From NCBI GenBank assembly GCA_015075745.1, contig JABTTW010000002.1:372001-436000 (forward strand): a stretch of 64,000 nucleotides of DNA. Direction: 5' to 3'. This DNA is from Planctomycetia bacterium (GTDB lineage: Bacteria > Planctomycetota > Phycisphaerae > UBA1845 > UTPLA1). Below are positions 1 to 7,597 of the stretch, one piece after another. The translations under genes were made by a program, and so were the position numbers. The stretch's first letter is position 1; every line of letters starts with the position of its first letter. The notes under the pieces were generated by a model. That model did no database searches. It was not told where the DNA came from and saw only the letters and a list, made by a program, of their open reading frames with translations.

Positions 1-898
1 TGCCGTTGTTATTGATGAAGATCGAATCATAGACGACGCCGAAGTATTCGAAATCGAAGCCCAGTTCGATCACTTCGGAGGAGCCGTCGTCGTTGGGGGC
101 CATTGCTAACTGAAAAGTCTCATCCCGCGGAAAGAGGAGGCCGGACATCGAACGAATGATCTCGGGGAACCCGTCGTCAGTGATGACGTCGCACGAGTCG
201 GGCACCATGTTGTGGTTGCAGTCTTCCTCGTCCTCGGCTGCGATGTCGCATTCGTCGGGGACGCCGTTTGAATTGCAGTCGGCGCTCGCGCCGCCGGCGA
301 TGTCGCATTCATCGGGGATGCCGTTGGAATTGCAGTCGGCGCTTCGGTCTTCGGCGATGTCGCATTCATCGGGAAAGCCGTTTGTGTTGCAGTCCTGGCT
401 GGTCCCTGCGCCCAGATCGAGGATGTCCGAGATGCCGTTTGAGTTGCAGTCGATGATGTCGCCGGGCGGCGGGCTCTGCGGAGGCGGAATGATGAAGTTG
501 ATGGTGTCGCCGTTCTGGAAGTCGATCTGCCAGAGATAAGTCCGTTCGATCAGCAGGTCGCCGGGCTTGGCCATGGCCGCTTGCTGGGTGGTCATCTCGG
601 GTGCCACGTGGGCGGCGACCCGAAGGACGGAGGTCTGCGTCGGGAGGATGGTTACCTCGGAATTGGGCCCGCTCTGTTCCAGAAAACGAATGGTCTTGCG
701 GACTTCCTTTTCGGAGAGGATGTATTCCGCGTTCACCGTGGCGGGCAGGCCCGATTGATTCTCGATGCGGAGAGTCACGAGACCGTTGGGATCGATGAGG
801 AATGGCGAAGTGTCCATGGGACAATCCATGCCGCACGCCGCGACGGCCGTCACGGCGAGAAGGATGAACAGGACCTTGAGCTTTGCGGCTCTTGGCAT
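1..898 (-). CDS. Lipoprotein with TSP3/dockerin-like calcium repeats (3' end beyond window)
   Basis: The reading frame is open from an ATG at 898 to the left edge, so at least 299 residues are visible and the C-terminus is missing. A signal peptide of about 21 residues ends in a lipobox (VAAC), so a membrane lipoprotein is expected. Residues ~45-130 resemble a small beta domain. Residues ~150-240 hold repeats of the type DCNSNGIPDECDI at 19-residue spacing, the calcium-binding TSP type 3 pattern common in planctomycete secreted proteins. The end visible here (residues ~255-299, ELGFDFEYFG) looks like the start of a nidogen-like or adhesion domain. An AGGGA ribosome site lies just upstream of the ATG. 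Function inferred: surface or matrix protein; partner unknown. Confidence 0.8.
   Translation of the reverse strand, partial: MPRAAKLKVLFILLAVTAVAACGMDCPMDTSPFLIDPNGLVTLRIENQSGLPATVNAEYILSEKEVRKTIRFLEQSGPNSEVTILPTQTSVLRVAAHVAPEMTTQQAAMAKPGDLLIERTYLWQIDFQNGDTINFIIPPPQSPPPGDIIDCNSNGISDILDLGAGTSQDCNTNGFPDECDIAEDRSADCNSNGIPDECDIAGGASADCNSNGVPDECDIAAEDEEDCNHNMVPDSCDVITDDGFPEIIRSMSGLLFPRDETFQLAMAPNDDGSSEVIELGFDFEYFGVVYDSIFINNNG
182..451 (-). repeat. Tandem 57-bp coding repeats (TSP3 type)
   Basis: About five copies of a 57-bp unit encode the Asp/Asn-rich motif DCNSNG(I/V/F)PDECDIA followed by six to seven variable residues. The first copy (near 451) has a degenerate second half and the last copy (near 182) has an inserted histidine-asparagine variant. 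Near-identical third codon positions between the middle copies suggest recent internal duplication. Confidence 0.8.
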
Positions 899-1345
899 GC
901 GAGAGTTCCCTGATCAGGCGGCGGGTGAATGGTCGCAGGCAATCCAAACGATCAACGACGGAATCCGTGCCGCTTTCCGCCCCCCTATCTTATCCCCAAT
1001 GATGCCCGAGAATAAAGGGCCGAGTTTTGAGGAATCATTGATTTCGTCGGGTCTGGGAATCGTCGTGGTGGCGGCGAATGGACGAGTGACGTCCAGAAAA
1101 AAGCGGGGTGCCGCATAGTAAGGGTCATTGATGCGAGCGGCGTAACAATCCAGCGAAATGACAGCATGGTGTCCGGAAAGCAGAAGCAGGCTCGTTTGAA
1201 CAACCGAGACTCGGGCATCCGGCGCGGCCCGAAGGGCCTGACTTAAGTAGGCAGGGGCATCGCCCCTGCGCGGGAGCAATTCGAAGATCCGACCCCATCG
1301 GGGTCGTCTTGACGCTGCGATCGTCAAGGTTGACGATCAGAGCAA
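899..1345. other. Non-coding stretch upstream of the tyrosine transposase
   Basis: No convincing gene is seen here. The left part should carry the promoter of the minus-strand lipoprotein gene. The right part (1226-1305) holds the hairpin unit described separately. Open frames in this stretch lack family resemblance and ribosome sites. Confidence 0.5.
1226..1305. repeat. REP-like three-hairpin unit, inverted copy left of the transposase
   Basis: Three palindromes occur in order: GGCCCGAAGGGCC, then one centred on CAGGGGCATCGCCCCTG (1252-1268), then GACCCCATCGGGGTC (1291-1305). The same three palindromes occur in the opposite orientation to the right of the transposase gene (1825 onward), and a 22-nt stretch at 1247-1268 is the exact reverse complement of 1863-1884. 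This is the layout expected of REP/BIME sequences that partner a RAYT. Confidence 0.75.
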
Positions 1346-1798
1346 ATGGCCCAAACGCTGACGCGATTGCTGGTGCACGCCAGCTTTTCCACGCGGAATC
1401 GTACAAATCTCATCAAACCGGACATCGAAGCGGAGCTATTCGCATACATGGGCGGCATCTGCCGAAATGCGGGATCTTCGCTGCTTGCTGCCGGGGGAAC
1501 GGCCAATCACGTTCACCTTCTCATCAGTCTGGCAAAGACTCTTTCTATTGCCGACCTCATCATGAACGTGAAGAAGGACTTATCGAAGTGGATCAAGACC
1601 AAGGGTTCTTACTTCGCCGACTTTCAATGGCAGGAGGGGTATGGGGCATTCACCATCGGCGAATCGCAAGTGGGCGATCTCAAGTCGTATATCGCCCGGC
1701 AGAAGGAACATCATCACAGTGTTTCGTTTGAGGCGGAGTATCTTGCGTTCGTGAAGAAGTACAACGTTTCATACGACGAACGGTATTTGTGGAGTTGA
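1346..1798 (+). CDS. REP-associated tyrosine transposase (IS200-like, Y1_Tnp)
   Basis: This 150-residue protein belongs to the single-strand HUH transposases related to IS200/IS605 TnpA. The HUH metal site is NHVHLL (His55, His57) and the likely catalytic tyrosine is Tyr115 in KSYIARQKEHH. Full length for the family, no frameshift. The gene sits alone between inverted copies of a three-hairpin repeat, which fits a domesticated RAYT acting on REP elements rather than an ordinary IS with its own left and right ends. The ATG at 1346 is preceded by a weak AGAGCA. An alternative is an IS200-group element whose ends are the hairpins themselves. Family call is strong; the REP relation is inferred from position. 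Confidence 0.85.
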   Translation: MAQTLTRLLVHASFSTRNRTNLIKPDIEAELFAYMGGICRNAGSSLLAAGGTANHVHLLISLAKTLSIADLIMNVKKDLSKWIKTKGSYFADFQWQEGYGAFTIGESQVGDLKSYIARQKEHHHSVSFEAEYLAFVKKYNVSYDERYLWS

Positions 1799-1824
1799 GT
1801 CGCTTTGTGGGATTGCAGTAATGC

Positions 1825-2112
1825 GACCCCTTCGGGGTCGGGGCGCTGGCGGGGCACGCAAACAGGGGCGATGCCCCTGCCTACTAAATCGCAGCCCTTC
1901 GGACTGAGGACGGCGGGATGCAATCCCGTCGGGGTCGGGGCGCTGGTGGGGCACACAAACAGGGGCGATGCCCCTGCCTACTAAATCGCAGCCCTTCGGG
2001 CTGAGAACGGCGGGATGCAATCCCGTCGGAGTCGAGGCGCTGGTGGGGCACGCAAACAGGGGCGATGCCCCTGCCTACTAAATCGCAGCCCTTCGGGCTG
2101 AGAACGGCGGGG
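1825..2112. repeat. Three tandem 97-bp REP-like units
   Basis: The core AACAGGGGCGATGCCCCTG recurs starting at 1861, 1958 and 2055, exactly 97 bp apart. Each unit contains a GACCCC/GGGGTC-type palindrome (intact in the first copy, eroded in the second and third), the GGGGCGATGCCCC hairpin, and CAGCCCTTCGGGCTG. Copies 2 and 3 are nearly identical. The array starts 27 bp after the transposase stop codon and is in inverted orientation to the unit at 1226-1305. Confidence 0.85.
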
Positions 2113-2363
2113 TGATTATTCGGTAGTCGACAAGGGCTTGATGCCAGGGACGGCAGGATTACTAATCGGCAAACGACCGGACGTGATTCTGCAACTGCAG
2201 CTCATCCCATGAACACCGCAAAGTGAGTGACCAAATGCAGGGGCCATTGCGTAACGCTTTACAAGTGGCCGTCACCGCAGCACGACGCGCGAACATGTAA
2301 TTGACGATGGGCGTGGCGGTTGGGGCGGCAGTCAGGGCAAATGGGAGGCCGAGGAGTGCCGGC

Positions 2364-2525
2364 TTAGGACGCCATGGGCCAGGCGACTACTTCTTCGATC
2401 GGGCCGATGGATTCGAGCTGCCGGAGGTATTCGGCGAGTTCGTTTTCGGTAAAGGTCTGAAGGAATTCCCTTCGGGCGGATCGGTTGATCAGCATGATGC
2501 GCTCGATGAGTTCTCGTTTGGACAT
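2364..2525 (-). CDS. Small conserved-looking protein, 53 aa
   Basis: A short open frame starting MSKRELIERIMLINRSARREF and ending PMAS. It is mostly charged amphipathic helix with no membrane segment or signal peptide. It resembles the many small planctomycete proteins with a 'NRSARREFL...F...EL..YL..L' pattern, but I do not know a function. Codon use with G/C-rich third positions supports coding. It is transcribed in the same direction as the membrane protein gene upstream of it in the minus direction but is separated by about 300 bp. Confidence 0.6.
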   Translation of the reverse strand: MSKRELIERIMLINRSARREFLQTFTENELAEYLRQLESIGPIEEVVAWPMAS

Positions 2526-2834
2526 AATCGCGGGCTCCCGGTCGGCGTCTGGCGCGGAGGACGGAGACGCATCGCAGCGACGCCCGTCGAATGGATGCGG
2601 CCGGCGATTCTGGCTCGCCGTTTCATCATCCGCGCAAGTGGCTATCGGCGCGCATCTTGGCGCGACTTAAGGCGGAGAAAATGTGAGAGACATTATGGGA
2701 GGCGCGGGACGACGGACGCGGTGAGGGGAAGTCGGCAGATTCCGCCAAGTCAAACGAAGACTTCTGCGCCCCCTGCTTCAGAACGCCGAGCGGCAACGAG
2801 AAACGGCGTAGATACGATCGGCAACAACTGACGC

Positions 2835-4373
2835 CTAGTTCGCGGGGACGGCGGATTTTCTTGCGTACAGGACGGACGTGGCGTCGCCATGGATGAGATG
2901 CCAATCGGCATGATCGGCAAGGTGGGCGGCAAGTTTGGAGCGGGCGGAAACGAGGACGTGCGGGAAGGGCCAGGTTGCCGCGACGGCGTCGAACTTTTCG
3001 GGGGCGTTCATCAGCGACTCGTACTGCATGAGGAATTCGTCGCCGTAGAGTTCGCAGCGGTCGTCAATGAAGACTTTAGACTCCGGGACGGCGTAGATCA
3101 GGTAGCCACCAAAGGTCATCTGATTGAAGACGCGCGGATCGCCGGACTTCGCGATGGCCTCGCGCAGCGCGGGCGCCGCTTCGACGGGCCAATAGCGGGG
3201 GTTTAACCGCGCCCAGCCTGTGCCGAGCAATGGGATGTGCAGTCCGGCGGCCTGAATCGCCAATGCGAGACTGAAGGCGGCGATGGCGACCGGGGCAATG
3301 CGCGTCCGGGCGCGGCGATTTGCTGGCCCCATCTCCGGCATGGGTTCACCAAGCGATGTCGCCAGCGACGAATGGGGCAGCATCTCGGCAATGGCGAGAC
3401 CGGCGAGGACGGCGAAGAGCGGGCCGTGCCTGACGCGGGAGACGGTGAGCGCGAGCCAAAGGAGCGGAAGCAGCCAGGTGACGCGGAGCATTCGACGCCA
3501 TGTGGATGCGAGCACGGCGAGGTAGCAGGCCGCAAGCGAGCCGATCATCAGTGCTTCGACGCTGGTCCACTTCAGCGGGGCATGTTCGCTCATGATTTTT
3601 GCGACGACGCCTGACTTCATCAGGTCGAGCCAGACGCGCGGCAGTTCCGCGCCGCGGGGATTCACGAAGACGCTGCCGGCGCAGGCGATGAGGAGGACGA
3701 AGAGTCCTAGCGCGCGGCTGCGCAGGCGCGGGGCGGTGAGGTCGCCGTGGGCAGCGACGAGCATCATGCCGATCCAGCAGAGGATGACGATCGCCACGGT
3801 GACAATTCCGCCGAGGGCTCCGCCGTGGAGATTGGTCCATGCGACGAACAACGGGATGAGGAGCAGGAGTCGTCGGGGAGATTGGCGACCCGCTTCAACG
3901 TCACAGACCAGCGCATAGCACATGGCCATGAAGGCGATCGAGGCGAGGTGCGGGCGCGGGTGAAAGTGGTAACTCGAGGCGGCGATGACCAGGGCGATGA
4001 GGAGGGCCGCGACGGGAGGACGGGCTCCGGCGGTGCGCAGGCGACCGAAGATAAAAGCGTAGGTCGCGGCGAGGACGGTGGCGGCGAGGAGCAATAGTGC
4101 ATCGAGACCGCCGGCGCGGTGGGCCAGGGCCATGGCACACTCGCCGAGCCACTGCTGGGCGATCCAGGGCTTTGACTCGAAGGTGAAGCTTAAGGGATCG
4201 TGGTCGATGTAGGCGTGCTCACTGAGCATGCGCTCGCCGACGACGGTGTGCCAGAGGGTGCCGGGATCGCGGAAAAGTTGCTCGCGGCCGAAGTAGAGCA
4301 GCGCGAGCCAGATGACGAGGAAGGCGGCGCTGCCGGGCCCCCACCATGCCGATCTGCGGAGCGAATGATCCAT
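2835..4373 (-). CDS. Polytopic membrane protein, glycosyltransferase-like
   Basis: A 512-residue protein with about nine to eleven hydrophobic segments between residues 15 and 375 and a soluble C-terminal part of ~130 residues. The N-terminal loop (residues ~30-75, with DPGTLWHTVVGERML and the acidic HDPLSFTF) resembles the first extracytoplasmic loop of GT-C / PMT-type glycosyltransferases, where acidic residues bind the lipid-linked donor. The C-terminal part carries VFIDDRCELYG. I would call it a GT-C-like integral membrane protein of unknown substrate. It lies upstream of no obvious partner, 31 bp from a small membrane protein gene on the same strand, so cotranscription is likely. Confidence 0.7.
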   Translation of the reverse strand: MDHSLRRSAWWGPGSAAFLVIWLALLYFGREQLFRDPGTLWHTVVGERMLSEHAYIDHDPLSFTFESKPWIAQQWLGECAMALAHRAGGLDALLLLAATVLAATYAFIFGRLRTAGARPPVAALLIALVIAASSYHFHPRPHLASIAFMAMCYALVCDVEAGRQSPRRLLLLIPLFVAWTNLHGGALGGIVTVAIVILCWIGMMLVAAHGDLTAPRLRSRALGLFVLLIACAGSVFVNPRGAELPRVWLDLMKSGVVAKIMSEHAPLKWTSVEALMIGSLAACYLAVLASTWRRMLRVTWLLPLLWLALTVSRVRHGPLFAVLAGLAIAEMLPHSSLATSLGEPMPEMGPANRRARTRIAPVAIAAFSLALAIQAAGLHIPLLGTGWARLNPRYWPVEAAPALREAIAKSGDPRVFNQMTFGGYLIYAVPESKVFIDDRCELYGDEFLMQYESLMNAPEKFDAVAATWPFPHVLVSARSKLAAHLADHADWHLIHGDATSVLYARKSAVPAN

Positions 4374-4404
4374 GCGCTAGTATCGGCCGGATGGGTGACG
4401 GGCG

Positions 4405-4581
4405 TTATTGAACTGATTGAGATGTGGGCGTTTGCTGCTTCTCGCCGGAGAAACGCTCGCCGAGGAGGGTTACGGCCCCGATGAGGACGACGAGGATCAG
4501 CGCGGCGATGACGGCGAATTCGGTGAAGCGATTAGACGTGTCACCGGGGGGAGGGTTTTCGGTGGATTTGTTTGCGCTCAT
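4405..4581 (-). CDS. Small single-pass membrane protein, 58 aa
   Basis: Starts MSANKSTENPPPGD, has one hydrophobic segment at residues ~22-42 (EFAVIAALILVVLIGAVTLLG) and a short polar tail. An ATG 18 bp further upstream is possible, but the GAGG placed nine bases before the ATG at 4581 favours the shorter form. It lies between holB and the GT-C-like gene in a run of minus-strand genes. No function is recognised. Confidence 0.6.
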   Translation of the reverse strand: MSANKSTENPPPGDTSNRFTEFAVIAALILVVLIGAVTLLGERFSGEKQQTPTSQSVQ

Positions 4582-4618
4582 GGTTGACGCCTCATTCACA
4601 AATCTGAGATGGTGAAAG

Positions 4619-5773
4619 TCATCGCTGACCGACCGCGGACCGCGGGCACAACTGGATGGCGACCTCGTCGAAGATCAGACCGGCGTTTGCGTTTCTTGCA
4701 ACGTGATACTCAGCACGACCGGCGGACTTGATCGCGGCGCGGATGCCCTGCGAATCTCGAACCGCCGCCATCGACCGCACCCGTGCATCGACCGCGAATG
4801 ATACGGGGGAGGCACCAACGTGAACACGGAGGACGTCACGAAGGACGGTGGCGATCATGGCGCAAACGATGAGCTGGGCATCGCGGGCGTTATTGGTGTC
4901 GCCGTCGTCATCGACCGTGTGCTTCTTGAGGATCGCGGCGAGTTCCTTGGCGAGGTCCTGCATGGCCTTGGAAGCGGCGATCGGGGAGACGGCGGCGCGT
5001 TCGACCATGCCGACGATGGCGTTCATTCGTTCGTTCAGGCCCATGCCGGTGTAGCGGAGGGCCAGGCCAAGGCTGCCTTGAGAGAGCGCCGCGAGAAACT
5101 TCGCCTCGGACTTGGTTATGGATGACCGGCTCATCACCTGAGCGGCGACGAACTCGTCGGGCAGCGCGCCGAAGTGGATGGGCTGGCATCGCGATCGCGT
5201 TGTGGCGAGGAGACTGTCGGCGGAATCGGCGAGGAGAATCAGGTAGCTGTGGCCAGGCGGCTCTTCGAGTGTCTTGAGCATGGCGTTCTGGGCTTCGTCG
5301 CTGAGCCGCTCGGCCTCGGCGACGATGAACAACTTCGCACGGCCGCGGCTGGGGCGCACGCCGATGGGCTTGATGAGGAATTCTCGAATGACGTCGACGC
5401 CGAGGACGGTCGCCTTTCGGTTGCGCACATTGCTGTCGGGGTGGTGTTTGGCCAACATGCGATGGACGCGGTGGAAGTCGGGATGTGTCCCGGCGGCGAA
5501 CAGTTCGCAATCGACGCACTGGCCGCACGGCTCCAACTCGTCACGCGGGGTCTCGACCTCGGGGGGCGCGCCGAACAGGCCCTGTGCGGGCGGCTCCTGT
5601 GTCGACGCGGATGCGCCGCAGAGCAGGACCTGGGCGAGGCAATTGGCGAGCATCTCCTTGCCGACGCCGGGCGGACCGCTGAAGACGTAGGCGTGGGGAA
5701 GGCGGCCGGAGGCGAGGGCTCTGCGGAGGAGCGACTTGGCCTCTTCCTGGTATTGAACGTCAGAGGGCTGCAT
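4619..5773 (-). CDS. holB: DNA polymerase III delta' subunit
   Basis: This 384-residue AAA+ protein is the clamp-loader delta' subunit. It has the Walker-A-like GPPGVGK (residues 33-39), a four-cysteine zinc module (Cys52 and Cys83/86/89 in CGQCVDC), LKTLEEPP (sensor region) and the SRC motif in TTRSRCQPIHF. It loads the beta clamp with tau/gamma and delta. Its start overlaps the end of tmk by 14 bp, the usual tmk-holB arrangement, implying translational coupling. The C-terminal region (residues ~230-384) is poorly conserved, as usual for this subunit. Confidence 0.92.
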   Translation of the reverse strand: MQPSDVQYQEEAKSLLRRALASGRLPHAYVFSGPPGVGKEMLANCLAQVLLCGASASTQEPPAQGLFGAPPEVETPRDELEPCGQCVDCELFAAGTHPDFHRVHRMLAKHHPDSNVRNRKATVLGVDVIREFLIKPIGVRPSRGRAKLFIVAEAERLSDEAQNAMLKTLEEPPGHSYLILLADSADSLLATTRSRCQPIHFGALPDEFVAAQVMSRSSITKSEAKFLAALSQGSLGLALRYTGMGLNERMNAIVGMVERAAVSPIAASKAMQDLAKELAAILKKHTVDDDGDTNNARDAQLIVCAMIATVLRDVLRVHVGASPVSFAVDARVRSMAAVRDSQGIRAAIKSAGRAEYHVARNANAGLIFDEVAIQLCPRSAVGQR

Positions 5774-6461
5774 CGGCGATGGCCTTCATGACGCGTTTCT
5801 GCACTTCTTCCACGCTGCCCATTCCGTCGACGATGACGACCGGGGCGGGATAGAAGGTCGGAAGCATGAGAAACAACTCGTGGACTTTTTCATGGAAGTT
5901 GAAGGGCCGGGCCTCCATGGCGTCGGTGTGGACGTCGTGAAAGAGGGTCGGATGACGGGCAGCGGAGGCGTCGGCTTTTTTGCCGGCGGCGGGCTTGCGG
6001 CCGGTGCGCTCGTGGGCCTGCTTGGGCGGGACGTCGAGGATGATGGTCAAGTGGGGCCAGACGTCGCCGATGGCGAAACGTGCCAGATCAATGACACCGG
6101 CGGGATCATAGCCGGCGGCGCCCTGGTAGGCGCAGGTGGCGGAGACGTAACGGTCGCCGAGGCAGGCCTTGCCGGCTTTCATGGCGGGCTTGACGACTTC
6201 GGTGACGAGTTGGGCGCGCGAGGCCATGAAGAGGAAGGCCTCGCAGCGGACGTCCATCTCCGACAGGTCGTAGTCGAGAAGGACGTGACGGATGCGGTCG
6301 CCGATGGGGGTGCCGCCGGGGTCGCGGGCGCGGGCGGTTTCGATTTTGCAGTCGTGCAGGGCCTTCTCAAGAAGATTGAGCTGGGCTCCCTTTCCCGCTC
6401 CATCAATTCCGTCGAAGACGATGAACTTCCCCCGAAGACGATCCAAGATGGTGCCGGACAA
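5760..6461 (-). CDS. tmk: Thymidylate kinase
   Basis: Converts dTMP to dTDP in DNA precursor synthesis. The P-loop is FDGIDGAGKGAQ and the DR-type motif is GDRYVSATCAYQG. The protein has a longer lid region (residues ~150-190, rich in Lys and Ala: GRKPAAGKKADASA) than short bacterial Tmk. I chose a TTG start at 6461: it follows the lipA stop by one base and has a perfect GGAGG seven bases upstream, inside the lipA end. An in-frame ATG at 6494 would add 11 residues overlapping lipA and has no ribosome site. Coupled to holB downstream. Confidence 0.9.
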   Translation of the reverse strand: MSGTILDRLRGKFIVFDGIDGAGKGAQLNLLEKALHDCKIETARARDPGGTPIGDRIRHVLLDYDLSEMDVRCEAFLFMASRAQLVTEVVKPAMKAGKACLGDRYVSATCAYQGAAGYDPAGVIDLARFAIGDVWPHLTIILDVPPKQAHERTGRKPAAGKKADASAARHPTLFHDVHTDAMEARPFNFHEKVHELFLMLPTFYPAPVVIVDGMGSVEEVQKRVMKAIADAAL

Positions 6462-6462
6462 C

Positions 6463-7371
6463 TCACGCCCTCCGTTGGCGCTTGATCGATTCATAAACGT
6501 CTGCCGCGTTGTAGCTGGAGCGGACGAATGGACCGCAGGCCACGCTGGCGAAGCCGAGCGAGCGGGCCTCGGCGGTTAACTCATCAAACTCCGACGGCTC
6601 GTAGTAGCGGGCCACCGGGGCATGATCCTTCGAGGGGCGAAGATACTGGCCGACGGTCAGGATATCCACCCCGACGCGGCGGAGGTCGGTCATCGTCGTT
6701 GTGAGTTCTTCGCGGGTCTCGCCGAGGCCGACCATGAGGCCGCTCTTGGTCCACATCCGGGGGCGGCGGACCTTGACCTTGCAAAGGACTTCGAGGGTGC
6801 GGGCGTAGCGGGCCTGGGGACGGATGGCCGGGGAGAGGCGTTCGACGGTCTCCTGATTGTGGTTGTAGATGTCGGGCTCGGCGTCGACGAGGAGGTCGAG
6901 CAATTCGTCGCGGGCGTGGAAGTCGGCGGGGAGCACTTCGATGGCGCAGTCCGGCGAGCGGCGGCGAATCTCGGTGACGCACTGGGCGAAATGGCCGGCG
7001 CCCTCGTCGGGGAGGTCGTCGCGGGCCACGGCGGTGATGACGACGTGCCTGAGGCCCAGGCGCTCGACGGCCTGAGCGAGGCGCTGCGGCTCGTCGGGGG
7101 AGACGGGATCTGGCCGGGCCGTGTGGACGGCACAAAAGTGGCACCGGCGCGTGCAGCGATCGCCGAGGATCATGAAGGTGGCGTGGCGATGCGACCAGCA
7201 CTCGCTGAGATTGGGGCAGCGGGCCTCTTCGCAGACGGTGGCGACGCCGCTGGCCTCGACAATGTGTCTCGTTTGGAGAAGCACATCGCCGGTGGGAAGC
7301 TGGCGCTTGAGCCACGGCGGCAGGCGCCGCTCCTCGCTGTATCGGGTTGACTCGATGACGTTTAGTCGCAT
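6463..7371 (-). CDS. lipA: Lipoyl synthase
   Basis: Radical SAM enzyme that inserts two sulphurs into the octanoyl chain on lipoyl domains. Both Fe-S sites are visible: the auxiliary cluster cysteines Cys47, Cys52 and Cys58 (CEEARCPNLSEC) and the radical SAM CxxxCxxC at Cys73, Cys77, Cys80 (CTRRCHFC). The terminal serine of the auxiliary site is in the usual RSSY motif (VRSSYNA). Length of 302 residues is typical. First gene of a lipA-tmk-holB run; no lipB is near. Confidence 0.95.
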   Translation of the reverse strand: MRLNVIESTRYSEERRLPPWLKRQLPTGDVLLQTRHIVEASGVATVCEEARCPNLSECWSHRHATFMILGDRCTRRCHFCAVHTARPDPVSPDEPQRLAQAVERLGLRHVVITAVARDDLPDEGAGHFAQCVTEIRRRSPDCAIEVLPADFHARDELLDLLVDAEPDIYNHNQETVERLSPAIRPQARYARTLEVLCKVKVRRPRMWTKSGLMVGLGETREELTTTMTDLRRVGVDILTVGQYLRPSKDHAPVARYYEPSEFDELTAEARSLGFASVACGPFVRSSYNAADVYESIKRQRRA

Positions 7372-7459
7372 GATTGCGCGCTTCCTGGTGTCGGCCCATC
7401 CGGCCCGTCGAAGGCCAGTATAACGGGAAATGTGGCGGTCGGCGACGATTGGGTGCTAA

Positions 7460-7476
7460 CCCGCATATTTCATCAG
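7460..7476. repeat. IS1380 left terminal inverted repeat
   Basis: Seventeen bases beginning CCCGCATATTTC; reverse complement of the right end at 9034-9050 apart from one base. It lies about 120 bp from the transposase stop codon. Confidence 0.88.
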
Positions 7477-7597
7477 TGATCTTCGAATGGTGATGGACGG
7501 AGTTTTTCGGCTTTGTGCGTGAGCGGAGGGATGAAGGTGGAGGTTGGAGCGCGCAGGGCCCCCTTACCCCCAAGCGGTGATCAGGTTGTTTTTCGGG

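Noticed and set aside
205..456. Collagen-like or CRISPR repeats
   Set aside because: The repeats keep a reading frame and encode a TSP3 calcium motif.
366..947. 193-codon minus-strand frame overlapping the TSP3 lipoprotein
   Set aside because: It is an out-of-frame reading of the lipoprotein gene, with Arg/His/Pro-rich sequence typical of a shadow frame.
1825..2112. CRISPR array
   Set aside because: The 97-bp units are contiguous repeats without unique spacers and are made of palindromes; no cas gene is near.
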